Source: Desulfobacteraceae bacterium
GTDB taxonomy: Bacteria; Desulfobacterota; Desulfobacteria; Desulfobacterales; Desulfobacteraceae
Direction: 5' to 3'
NCBI GenBank assembly: GCA_024225635.1
Contig: JAAEMK010000741.1
Span: 1 to 64,000, forward strand
Length of the DNA stretch: 64,000 bases
A program made the position numbers and the translations under genes. Under the pieces are notes generated by a model that was not told the origin of the DNA, did not search any database, and worked only from the letters and a program-made list of their open reading frames with translations. Shown here in pieces: positions 24,776 to 33,525 of the stretch; position 1 is the first letter of the stretch; every line of letters begins with the position of its first letter.

Positions 24776-25926
24776 GAATTCACCCCATGGCATGCAACCA
24801 GGTGATTGTTTCCCATATCGGTCAGCTCCGGCATCTCCTTCCTGCATTTTTCCATCACATGCCTGCATCTTGGATGAAAACGGCAGCCCGGCGGAGGGGT
24901 CACAAGGTTGGGAACACTGCCTTCGATGGTTTCAAGGCGTTCCTCCTGGTGCTTTCGGGGTACCGATTTCAATAGCGCCCGGGTGTAGGGATGCTTCGGA
25001 TTCCTGAACAGATCCTTCACATCGGCGACTTCGCAGAGATTTCCGGCATACATCACCCCCACCCGGTCACAGGTTTCAGCCACGACCCCCAGGTCATGGG
25101 TAATCAGGAGGATGGACGAGATCACATCTTTTTTCAGCTTGTTGAGAAGTTCGAGAATCTGGGCCTGGATCGTCACATCCAGGTTGGAGGTGGACTCGTC
25201 GGCCACCAGCAGAACCGGATTGCAGGCCAAGGCCATGGCAATGACGATCCGTTGTTTCATCCCCCCGGAAAGGTTGTGGGGATACCTGAGAATCAGCTCT
25301 TCCGGATTGGGAATGGAAAGCTTTCCGATGATTTCCACAGACCGCTCCAGGGCTTCCTTTTTCAGCCGGGTGTCCCACCGGTTGAGAACAGGTACCCTGC
25401 CGATCAGTTTCAGCAGGGGCGAACCGGGATTCCCGGCCGCAAGCCCATACACGAACCTGAGCCAGGGTTTCAATACCGGGATGGTCCTGTCTCCGGGAGA
25501 TTCAATATCCTTCAGCACCTTCCCGCACATCTCCTCCTTCCGGTGCAGGAGAAAACTCTCGGAGACCTGGTCTCCGATACTCAAAATAGGGTTCAGGGCG
25601 GCGTTGGGCTCCTGGAAAATCATGGAAATCCGGTTCCCGCGCAGTTTCTGCATATACGCTTCGGACTGCTGCAAAAGATCAACGGCCGTCTTTTTCCCGT
25701 TCTCTTCCGTGTGAAAGATCACCTGGCCGCTTTCAATCTTCCCGGGCGCCTGGATGATTCGCATCATGGAGCGTACCGTCACGCTCTTTCCGCAACCGGA
25801 CTCGCCCACAAGCCCGAGGGTGATTCCTTCCTCCACATCGAGGCTGACCCCGTTCAAGGCTTTGACCACCCCTTCATAGGTGTAGAAATTAGTAACAAGG
25901 TCTTTTATCTCAATTAACTTGGCCAT
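24772..25926 (-). CDS. dppD: Peptide-type ABC transporter ATPase DppD/OppD
   Basis: This 384-residue ATPase has Walker A GLVGESGCGKSVTVRSMMRI, Q-loop FQEPNAALNP, signature NLSGGMKQRIVIAMA, Walker B LLVADESTSNLD and the C-terminal CRFHPRCRHVMEKC region. It is about 50 residues longer than typical DppD. The extra segment lies between the Q-loop and the signature (residues about 125-195), rich in Pro, Arg and Leu. It forms the nucleotide-binding pair with DppF. Confidence 0.93.
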   Translation of the reverse strand: MAKLIEIKDLVTNFYTYEGVVKALNGVSLDVEEGITLGLVGESGCGKSVTVRSMMRIIQAPGKIESGQVIFHTEENGKKTAVDLLQQSEAYMQKLRGNRISMIFQEPNAALNPILSIGDQVSESFLLHRKEEMCGKVLKDIESPGDRTIPVLKPWLRFVYGLAAGNPGSPLLKLIGRVPVLNRWDTRLKKEALERSVEIIGKLSIPNPEELILRYPHNLSGGMKQRIVIAMALACNPVLLVADESTSNLDVTIQAQILELLNKLKKDVISSILLITHDLGVVAETCDRVGVMYAGNLCEVADVKDLFRNPKHPYTRALLKSVPRKHQEERLETIEGSVPNLVTPPPGCRFHPRCRHVMEKCRKEMPELTDMGNNHLVACHGVNS

Positions 25927-26003
25927 TCAGTCGTTTCCGTTTTTTACGTCAGTTGTCTTATCCCCACGGGCCATGTCCGGGTGCCATGCAATCGCTTCCA
26001 ATA

Positions 26004-26915
26004 TCATTGACGCCGCAGCTTGGGGTCAAACGCGTCACGAAGGGCATCACCAATCAGGTTCCATGCAAGCACGAACAGAATAATGCAGCCCCCCGGAATC
26101 ACGATGGTATACCAGAACCTAAGGGGATCTTCAGGCGGGCCGACAATGTAGTTCCGGGCCATGGCCACCATCTGCCCCCAGTCCGCATACCCCTTGGGAG
26201 CGCCAAGTCCCAGAAAACTCATGAAAGCCGCGGTCAGAACCACGGAACCGCATTCCATAAAGGCGATCACCATCACCGGGAAAATCGCGTTGGGAACGAT
26301 ATGACGGATCATGATCTTGAGATCGGACACCCCCATCACCTTAGCTGCATGGACAAAATCCTGCTCCCGCACAGTCAAAATCCCCGAACGGATCACCCGG
26401 ACGTAATTCCGCCAGGCCACGGCGGCAATGGCGATCATGACATTTTCCAGCCCCCGGCCAAAGGCGACCACGATGGCCATGGCAAGCACCAGGAACGGTA
26501 TGGCGAACACCACGTCCACAAGGCGCATGATCAACTCGTCCACAATCCCGCCGTAATACCCGGCCAGGGTTCCCAGGGTCACCCCGATCAACAGGGCGGT
26601 GCTGATCACGAAGATCCCGATTTTAAAGGCGGTCCTCGTGCCCCATACCGCGCCGTAGTAAATATCGTACTGCCCGGATGTCGTTCCGAAGATATGGTTT
26701 TCGCTCGGGGGTTTTGGGGTCACGCTGTAACCGCTCCGGGGCATCTTGTACGGTTTGTCCATGTTTTTCGGCGGCGCAAGCTGGGGGGCAAAAATCGCCA
26801 CCAGCAGAAACCCAAGGAGCAGGGTAAACCCCATGAATGCGGTCGGATTCTTGAAAATCCGGTACAGCGTGTATCTCAGTTCTTTTAATTTCGGATGATT
26901 TTCCAGCATAATCAA
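26004..26915 (-). CDS. dppC: Peptide-type ABC transporter permease DppC/OppC
   Basis: This 303-residue permease starts with the OppC N-terminal cytoplasmic helix and first membrane segment (FMGFTLLLGFLLVAIF). The permease domain that follows carries the EAA-type coupling loop (HAAKVMGVSDLKIMIRHIVP). It has six membrane segments. It follows dppB by seven bases and lies 77 bp ahead of dppD. It probably pairs with DppB to form the channel. Confidence 0.93.
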   Translation of the reverse strand: MIMLENHPKLKELRYTLYRIFKNPTAFMGFTLLLGFLLVAIFAPQLAPPKNMDKPYKMPRSGYSVTPKPPSENHIFGTTSGQYDIYYGAVWGTRTAFKIGIFVISTALLIGVTLGTLAGYYGGIVDELIMRLVDVVFAIPFLVLAMAIVVAFGRGLENVMIAIAAVAWRNYVRVIRSGILTVREQDFVHAAKVMGVSDLKIMIRHIVPNAIFPVMVIAFMECGSVVLTAAFMSFLGLGAPKGYADWGQMVAMARNYIVGPPEDPLRFWYTIVIPGGCIILFVLAWNLIGDALRDAFDPKLRRQ

Positions 26916-26922
26916 AAATCTT

Positions 26923-27951
26923 TCAGCTTAAGCGGATTCTAGGATCCACGTAGGCATATAAAATGTCCACAACAAGATTTACCAGGACAAACACTATCGC
27001 CATAAACAGGCACATACTCATCAGCACCGGCATGTCGAGCTGGGTGGCGGAACTTGCCAGCCACCATCCAAGCCCCTGGCGGTTAAAGACGATCTCCACG
27101 GCAATGCTGCCCTCCATCAGGGACGCCACCAGCTGGCCCGCAATGGTGATCACCGGTATCAGGGCATTGGGCCTTGCGTGCTTCAGGCAGATGGTTTTCT
27201 CATCCGCCCCCTTGGCCCTGGCCGTGATCACATAATCCTTGCTCATCTCCTCCAGCATCCCGGAGCGCATCACCCGCATGAGCAGGGCGCATATCACGAT
27301 GGTCTCGGTGATAACCGGAAGCACCAGATGCTTCAGGGCATTGAAGGTCACATCCAGGCGGCCGTTCAAAATGCCGTCAATGGTGTACATGCCGGTGAAT
27401 TGATTGAACAGGGCCGGATCTCTCACCAGCATGGTGAACTCGTCACTGACGATCCCCGGCGGAAACCAGGAAAAATATCCGTAAAAGACCATGATCAGGA
27501 CCAGGGCGAAAAGAAAAGTGGGAAGGGACCAGCCGACAATGGAAAAAATGCGAGAGAAATGATCAAAAAAGGAATTGGGTTTTCTCCCGGCAATGGTCCC
27601 CATCCAGATTCCGAACAGGATAATGCACGGGGCGGCATAGAGATTGAGCTCCAGGGTGATGGGGAAATAGTACCAGAAGGCTTCCAGGACCGACCGTGAC
27701 GCCACCAGGGAATACCCCAGGTTGCCGGAGGTGACCTGCTTGAACCAGGTGATATACTGCTCGTGGTAAGGCCGGTCAAACCCGTATTTTTTGATCAGAA
27801 CGGGAATATCCTTTGCCATCTGGGGGGTGGAGACAAACGCGGCGGCCCTTCTCTCCGGACTGAAGGTCAGCATCAGACCGAAAATCAGGATCGACACCCC
27901 GAACATTACAAAAATCAAAAATATCAATCTTCTTGCTATAAACGTCGCCAA
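26923..27951 (-). CDS. dppB: Peptide-type ABC transporter permease DppB/OppB
   Basis: The 342 residues include the DppB N-terminus (ARRLIFLIFVMFGVSILIF), six membrane segments and the EAA loop (ITARAKGADEKTICLKHARP) about 80 residues from the end. A longer periplasmic region around residues 145-195 (WFPPGIVSDEF onward) is common in DppB. It is separated from dppA by a stem-loop. Confidence 0.93.
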   Translation of the reverse strand: MATFIARRLIFLIFVMFGVSILIFGLMLTFSPERRAAAFVSTPQMAKDIPVLIKKYGFDRPYHEQYITWFKQVTSGNLGYSLVASRSVLEAFWYYFPITLELNLYAAPCIILFGIWMGTIAGRKPNSFFDHFSRIFSIVGWSLPTFLFALVLIMVFYGYFSWFPPGIVSDEFTMLVRDPALFNQFTGMYTIDGILNGRLDVTFNALKHLVLPVITETIVICALLMRVMRSGMLEEMSKDYVITARAKGADEKTICLKHARPNALIPVITIAGQLVASLMEGSIAVEIVFNRQGLGWWLASSATQLDMPVLMSMCLFMAIVFVLVNLVVDILYAYVDPRIRLS

Positions 27952-27980
27952 AACCGCACCAACTTTTCTGGGGGGCGGAC

Positions 27981-28011
27981 CCTTACAGAACCGCCTGAAG
28001 GCTCCGTAAGG
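27981..28011 (-). promoter_or_regulatory. Stem-loop between dppA and dppB
   Basis: CCTTAC and GTAAGG bracket an inner GCCTTCAGGC hairpin, 50 bp after the dppA stop. Such structures after a receptor gene often trim transcription or protect the 3' end, so that receptor is made in excess of permease. There is no T-run. Confidence 0.4.
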
Positions 28012-28063
28012 ATCTGCCGGTTAACCGCAGGGTGAACGTCAACGGGTCCACCCCCTTGTTTTC

Positions 28064-29797
28064 CTATTCGAAATACAGGTCCTTCAGATACTCATGGGTC
28101 ATGTCGAACATGGGGTTGGGGACAAACCCTTTCACGTTTGAACGGTAAGGTTTCAGTCCGATTTTCTGGTAAACCGTATTCCCCACCGCCAGTTCATACC
28201 ACTTGTCCTGGAGTTTTCCGTAAATTTCCTTTCGTTTGGCGGGGTCGACATTCTTGATTCCCGCATTGCACAGGCTGTCCACCTCTTCATCCTTGAATCC
28301 CGCATATTTGCCGTAAACCCCGTTGGAATGCATAAAGGTGTAAAGGAAATTGTGGGGATCAGGGAAATCCGCGCCCCATCCGATGATGAACATGGGATAG
28401 GCAAACTGGCGATATTTGACCGTGTAATCCTTCCAGTCCACGTTTCTCACTTCAATTTGGAATTTGGGGTTCAGTTCCATGATGTTCTCCGCCATCATCT
28501 GGGCCGCGGCTTCACGGAGGGCATTGCCCGTATTGTGGGTGATGGTCATCTTGAATCCTTTTTCCCACACTTTACCGCCCCAGGCTTTTTTCATCTCGGC
28601 AGCCGCTTTTTTAAGGCTGAATTCGTATAGGGGCACCTCCTTGTAGTAAGGAAGACCGATGCAGTTGGGAGAACCGGGAAGATTGATCAGGTTGTTGCCC
28701 ACATCCTCCTTCATGGCTGTCCAGTCGATGCAATGGGAAAAGGCTTTTCTTACGTGAATGTCAGAGAAGAATTTCGGCGGAATCCCGTTACCGTCAAGTT
28801 TTCCGCTGCCGATATCGGGGTTTCCGGCCGGGTTGATGTCCTGGCAGAAGATCGCCGCCGAGTAGTCGAGGATGGGAAACTTGTTGATGGTCACATCCTT
28901 CATGGTTTCAATTTCTGGTAGGTAGGTTGCGTCCACTTCCACCTGGTCCGCATCTCCGTTCTGGAGCATCAGCTTTCTTGTCGTCCACTCGGGAACATAC
29001 TTGACGATTGCGGTCTTGATGGCGGGCTTCTTTTCCCAGTACCCGTCAAAACGCTCGAAAACGAACTGGTTGGAGGGAACCCACTCTTTCATTACATAGG
29101 GACCGGTTCCGTTTTCTATTTTATGGAGGGGCTCGGTGTTGAAATCCGGGCTGTTATATTTTGCCGCATTTTCGATCTTTCCATCCCAGCATCCATTGGC
29201 AATGGCCCATTTCTTATTGATAATCGAGGAACTTGCGTACTGAAGAATGGCCATCAGGGGAGGATAAGGCGCGGGAAGCCTGAAAACCACCTCGCCGCCT
29301 TCAACATCCACCGCCTTGACAATCTTTTCAAATACGCCGGGAATGATCTTGTCATCACCATCCCTGGTTGCTCCGTTTCCGGTCAGGGCTTCAAGCATCA
29401 TCCACTGGGGGCCGCCCGCCTGATCGCAGATCATGCCGCGCTCAAAGGAGTACTCCACATCTTCGGGGGTCAGGATGGAACCGTCATGGAACCTGACGCC
29501 TTTGCGAATCTTGAACCGGTAGGTCTTTCCATCCCTGGAGATACCGCCGTTTTCAACGGTGGGAACTTCCGCAGCCAGTTCCGGGATAAAATCCTGGGTG
29601 GAGCCTCCGTCAAAAGCCACCAGCCTCTCATAAAGGTTGTAAAGCCTCATGCCGCTTGTGGTGTCGTATGAACATGCCGGATCAAGGGTTCTTACCGTAC
29701 CGTAGGTCGCTTTTACGAAGGTATCCTTGCCCTTCGCCGATGCGGCACCGGCGGTCAACAGAAGACAAACACAAAGAAGCAAAACACTCTTTTTCAT
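28064..29797 (-). CDS. dppA: Peptide-type ABC transporter substrate-binding protein (family 5)
   Basis: This is an extracytoplasmic receptor of 577 residues with a Sec signal (MKKSVLLLCVCLLLTAGAAS, cleavage near ASA-KG). The family-5 pattern is clear: RTLDPACSYD at the mature N-terminus, YRFKIRKGVRFHDGSILTPE near residue 110, and EDVEYSFER. I chose the ATG at 29797 because GGAGGGAG lies immediately upstream and the signal peptide starts there. A frame to 29827 adds ten residues. The ligand may be a di- or oligopeptide, or another solute such as nickel or a glycoside. It is the first gene of the operon. Confidence 0.93.
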   Translation of the reverse strand: MKKSVLLLCVCLLLTAGAASAKGKDTFVKATYGTVRTLDPACSYDTTSGMRLYNLYERLVAFDGGSTQDFIPELAAEVPTVENGGISRDGKTYRFKIRKGVRFHDGSILTPEDVEYSFERGMICDQAGGPQWMMLEALTGNGATRDGDDKIIPGVFEKIVKAVDVEGGEVVFRLPAPYPPLMAILQYASSSIINKKWAIANGCWDGKIENAAKYNSPDFNTEPLHKIENGTGPYVMKEWVPSNQFVFERFDGYWEKKPAIKTAIVKYVPEWTTRKLMLQNGDADQVEVDATYLPEIETMKDVTINKFPILDYSAAIFCQDINPAGNPDIGSGKLDGNGIPPKFFSDIHVRKAFSHCIDWTAMKEDVGNNLINLPGSPNCIGLPYYKEVPLYEFSLKKAAAEMKKAWGGKVWEKGFKMTITHNTGNALREAAAQMMAENIMELNPKFQIEVRNVDWKDYTVKYRQFAYPMFIIGWGADFPDPHNFLYTFMHSNGVYGKYAGFKDEEVDSLCNAGIKNVDPAKRKEIYGKLQDKWYELAVGNTVYQKIGLKPYRSNVKGFVPNPMFDMTHEYLKDLYFE

Positions 29798-30097
29798 ACT
29801 CCCTCCATTCCAAATTGTTAGTAGCAATACAGATTCAAGCCCCGTCCAGGCCGGACCGGATCAATGACACACATATGAAAAAAATCGCAAGGGCAGCTTA
29901 CGCGCCAACGGAAGACGATTTGAACGCACCTTAAGATATTCAACTACAAAAAAGCGCGAAATATGTCAACCTGATCCTGAAGGCACCGCTTGCAACATGG
30001 CAATTCGTTTGCGTGCATCAACCAGTATCTGAAGAAATGGATGGCCTTTTGAAAGGCGTAAATTTAGATATTTTTGAATGGATTTTTACGGCCGGTA
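29798..30097. other. Gap upstream of dppA without recognisable gene
   Basis: This holds the presumed dpp promoter on the minus strand, but I find no convincing -35/-10 pair. A weak GTCC/GGAC inverted repeat occurs near 29846-29858. Nothing else stands out. Confidence 0.4.
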
Positions 30098-31906
30098 CTA
30101 TTTTGAGAAACTGACATCTTCAAGGCCATGTTTCATTTTAAAGGTAATTCCATTGACCTTAATCGTGTTGTTGTCTCCGAAACGGGACACAATTTCAGAA
30201 CGGGACACAACAATTTTTTGGTGGCTGACCGATTTAAAATTTACATTGTGGGTTTTACCGTTAATCTCCATTTCAATGCTTTGGATGTGATTTACATTGC
30301 CTGATTCAAGTGTAATTGCCAAGTCCTTCTTGTTAGTATCCTTCTCAAAGAGCTTTATGAGATTTTCAGATATTTTCGGCTTATCAACAACCAGGAAAGG
30401 AATGACTGCGGTTTGCATGGCATTGTAATTATCCTTATAATCAACATAGAAACGATACTCTCCGGTTTCCAGCTTGCCGGTTCCTTTAGTGGAGGTTACT
30501 TCATATTCAGCGGTTATGGGCGTAAAAGTGTCCTTTGCCTTGCTGATGGCGAGGTCATTCACCTCTTTTACTATGTTGTCTTCAACCTTCATTAACCGTA
30601 ATGCAGCCTCGCAATCTTCATCAACACCTTTGGGACGCTGAATCACCAATTTGAAAGGAATTTTTGCATCAGACGAGTAGATGGTTTCCTCGGGCTCCAA
30701 TAAAGTAAATAGTGTTCTGGACCTAATTTCACCGGCCTTTTCTCTTGCCCTCTGTAACGATTGGATAGCTTCGTCAACCTTGTTGCCTTCAAAGATCTCC
30801 TTGTATGAAGGATTTTTAAGAAGAGCATTAACGATTTTTTCTGATTTTAACAGCTCCTCAGAGTTTTCCCATTTGGATGGATTTCGGCCCTGTTCAATGG
30901 AAAAAGTGAGCCAGGTTTTAGTTTTATAAACCTCCTTTTCCAACATCAGCTTCCTGGTATTTTCATCAAATCGGATAATTATTTGACCATCCTTATAACC
31001 ATTGTTCTCCTTTGACAGGGTGAGTTCTTTTCGGGAGGCTGGGCTTGGGAGATCTGTAAACAATCGTTTCCCCATGACAAATATCGAGGATACCAGGTCA
31101 AAGGGTATTGCAACAATGCGTTCAGGCCAATTAGCTTTCTTGGTCAGCACCCAGTAATTGCTTAAAAACGTGGTTTGCTCCTGTTTGATAATGGCGTAAT
31201 TGCCCGCCTTGAGCGGAATGCCGCTGCCCTTATCAACCTTGTTGCCAGCTTTATATATCCATGCTGTCTTATCGTAGGGGAAAATGTCAAACTCCTTTTC
31301 CAGCACAATATCGTTTTTATTCGTTCTTATTATTGTTTTCGCAATCTCTTTGGCAACACTGATTTGGGCCGAGGTTACCGGATCTGCAATGGAAAATGTC
31401 TCGGCAGCTCCTCCTATGAAATCAAGAAAAGCCGCACTGTCTTCCGTTTCCTCTGCATCATATTCAACGATTTGAATTTTTACGCTGATCACACTTGATT
31501 CCGTACGCTTGGGCCCGTACATCACCTTTCCTATTGCCGAGCTGAAACTCTGGTCGCCGATTCTCTTCATGGGGCCGATTATTTTTACGATTTCGTTGTC
31601 CCCTTGCCCCCCCAGGTCCTCTTTGAATGTGAAAATTACAATCACCTCGTTTGAATTACATGGATCCGGCAGATAATTAAAAAAGGCTTCATTAAAAAGG
31701 ATTGTATAGGAATCTATGTTGTTTTGAAAACTGTGTCCTTCTTGAAAAGGGATAATCCCTTTTTTATCATCGGCACCATACCATGGCCCATATAGATTAT
31801 TATCCTGCCCCACCTTTAAAAGGTGAACATTCCCGTTCAGCCTTGTTGAACACCCAATTGAGAACAGTGATATCAGAACAATAAGAATCAATCGTAAACA
31901 GTGCAT
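30098..31906 (-). CDS. Large lipoprotein of unknown function
   Basis: The 602-residue product has a lipoprotein signal (LILIVLISLFSIGC, Cys19). The rest is soluble, with many short strands and a central helical stretch around residues 370-410 (EAIQSLQRAREKAGEIRSR). The C-terminal 180 residues look like one or two Ig-like beta domains (YEVTSTKGTGKLETGEYRFY). I recognise no family. Base composition is AT-rich compared with both flanks, and the gene stands alone, so it may have been acquired. The small upstream gap (31907-32059) shows no clear promoter. Confidence 0.8.
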   Translation of the reverse strand: MHCLRLILIVLISLFSIGCSTRLNGNVHLLKVGQDNNLYGPWYGADDKKGIIPFQEGHSFQNNIDSYTILFNEAFFNYLPDPCNSNEVIVIFTFKEDLGGQGDNEIVKIIGPMKRIGDQSFSSAIGKVMYGPKRTESSVISVKIQIVEYDAEETEDSAAFLDFIGGAAETFSIADPVTSAQISVAKEIAKTIIRTNKNDIVLEKEFDIFPYDKTAWIYKAGNKVDKGSGIPLKAGNYAIIKQEQTTFLSNYWVLTKKANWPERIVAIPFDLVSSIFVMGKRLFTDLPSPASRKELTLSKENNGYKDGQIIIRFDENTRKLMLEKEVYKTKTWLTFSIEQGRNPSKWENSEELLKSEKIVNALLKNPSYKEIFEGNKVDEAIQSLQRAREKAGEIRSRTLFTLLEPEETIYSSDAKIPFKLVIQRPKGVDEDCEAALRLMKVEDNIVKEVNDLAISKAKDTFTPITAEYEVTSTKGTGKLETGEYRFYVDYKDNYNAMQTAVIPFLVVDKPKISENLIKLFEKDTNKKDLAITLESGNVNHIQSIEMEINGKTHNVNFKSVSHQKIVVSRSEIVSRFGDNNTIKVNGITFKMKHGLEDVSFSK

Positions 31907-32059
31907 GGCGCTCCTTTCAATAATCCGCTTTTGGGATCAGCTGAGGTCGCAACAAGTATATGTGATTGCTATTTTGACTACGGTCTTTAGTCGAAGAGAG
32001 CACAATGACATACCATTGTCAACAACAATCACAAAATCGCATTGCTTGCAAAGGAGCAG

Positions 32060-33436
32060 TTAAATTTTGATGTCGTACTTTTTGAGCAGGCTGTAAAAAT
32101 GGGACTTTGACAGCCCGGACCGTTTCAGGATTGTCTGGACATCGCCCCGGTTCTCCGCGATTATCTGCTTGAGGTACTTGATCTCCATGAGATGCTTGAA
32201 CTCTTTAAAGGAGGGAAGGCTGTTTTCCGGCTCATCAAGGCTGTCGGCCCCCTTCTGGATGGAAGCCTTGGCCACCTGAATGCGGATCTCCCTGGGAAGG
32301 TGCATGGCGTAGAGGGTCTTTTCATACCCGGACGCCACAAAGGCGGTTTCCAGGACATTGAACAACTCCCGAACGTTGCCCGGCCAGTGATAGGCATTGA
32401 GGGTGTCAAAGAAAACCTGTTCAAATCCCTTGTTGGGCATCTGGTAGTCATCGCAAAGCCGATTGATATGAAACATGGCAAGCTGTTTGATGTCCCCTCC
32501 CCGCTTGCGCAACGGGGGAATCCTGAGATGGATGGCGCACAGCCTGTAGAGCAGGTCCTGGCGGAACGTCCCTTTCTTGACCATGGCGTCAAGGTCCTTG
32601 TTGGTCGCGGCGATCAAGCGGAAGTCGCTGCTGATTTCCAGGCTGTCCCCCACGGGACGGAACCGTTTCTCCTGGAGCACCCGCAAAAAGGATTTCTGGG
32701 TGGAAAGGGGCATCTCCCCCACCTCGTCCAAAAACAGGGTGCCCTTGTCCGCAAGCTTCACAAGGCCGGTCCGCTTGTCGGCAGCCCCGGTGAACGCGCC
32801 CTTTTTATGGCCGAACAGGGTGCTCTCCAGCAGGGATTCGGTCAGGGAGGCACAGTCCACCACCACAAAATTGTTACGGCTCCTGACGCTGTTTTCATGG
32901 ATGGTATTGGCAAAGAGTTCCTTGCCGGTGCCGGTCTCCCCGGTGATGAGCACCGGCGCGTTTGACACGGCGGCCCGGGTGAGGCTTTCAAAGCACTGTT
33001 TGACCACGGGAGAGTCTCCGATGATCCGGTCAAGATTCATTGCCACGGTCTGCTTTTTGCTCTTTTTCTCCTCCCGGTATTTCAAGGCCCGGGTCAGGCT
33101 CAGCTTGGTCTGCTTCACCGAGGTGGGCTTGACAATATAATCCCACACCCCCTCCTTGATGGCGGCCTCTGCGCCGTCAGGGTCCCCAAGTCCCGTTACA
33201 ATGAAAATTTCAGGGTTGGAGACGCTCTTTTCCTTGATTTCAGGAAGAAGGACAAGGCCGTTGCCGTCGGGCAGCCGTACGTCCAGAAGCAGGATATCAA
33301 CATCCCGTGTGGTAAGAAGCTCCATGCCCTGCTTCAGGGTTTCAGCCTTAAGGCAGTCATGCCCCATGCGCAGGATCAGGCTCTCCATGGTCCCGCAGAA
33401 GTTGGTGTCGTCATCTATTATCAGTATTAAAGCCAT
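32060..33436 (-). CDS. NtrC-family sigma-54-dependent response regulator
   Basis: This 458-residue activator has three domains. The receiver occupies residues 1-120, with acidic pocket Asp8-10 and phospho-acceptor Asp52 in LLLDVRLPDG. The AAA+ domain spans about 138-370, with Walker A GETGTGKE, the sigma-54 contact loop GAFTGA, and LFLDEVGEMPLSTQ. A Fis-type helix-turn-helix closes the protein (RGDVQTILKRSGLSKSHFYS). It follows the sensor kinase gene by 89 bp on the same strand and is surely its partner. The nearest sigma-54 promoter is at 36563, driving the lactate operon, which makes that operon the prime target. Confidence 0.95.
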   Translation of the reverse strand: MALILIIDDDTNFCGTMESLILRMGHDCLKAETLKQGMELLTTRDVDILLLDVRLPDGNGLVLLPEIKEKSVSNPEIFIVTGLGDPDGAEAAIKEGVWDYIVKPTSVKQTKLSLTRALKYREEKKSKKQTVAMNLDRIIGDSPVVKQCFESLTRAAVSNAPVLITGETGTGKELFANTIHENSVRSRNNFVVVDCASLTESLLESTLFGHKKGAFTGAADKRTGLVKLADKGTLFLDEVGEMPLSTQKSFLRVLQEKRFRPVGDSLEISSDFRLIAATNKDLDAMVKKGTFRQDLLYRLCAIHLRIPPLRKRGGDIKQLAMFHINRLCDDYQMPNKGFEQVFFDTLNAYHWPGNVRELFNVLETAFVASGYEKTLYAMHLPREIRIQVAKASIQKGADSLDEPENSLPSFKEFKHLMEIKYLKQIIAENRGDVQTILKRSGLSKSHFYSLLKKYDIKI

Positions 33437-33525
33437 AATCGTTTATAATAAGGAGAGATCCCTGTTACGCAATAAAAAAATCACTCTTCAGGAAAAAATT
33501 TATTATCACCATGAAGAACATCGGA

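Noticed and set aside
29970-29995. Sigma-54 promoter (AGGCACCGCTTGCA) upstream of the dpp operon.
   Set aside because: The GG-to-GC spacing is two bases too short and the orientation points away from dppA.
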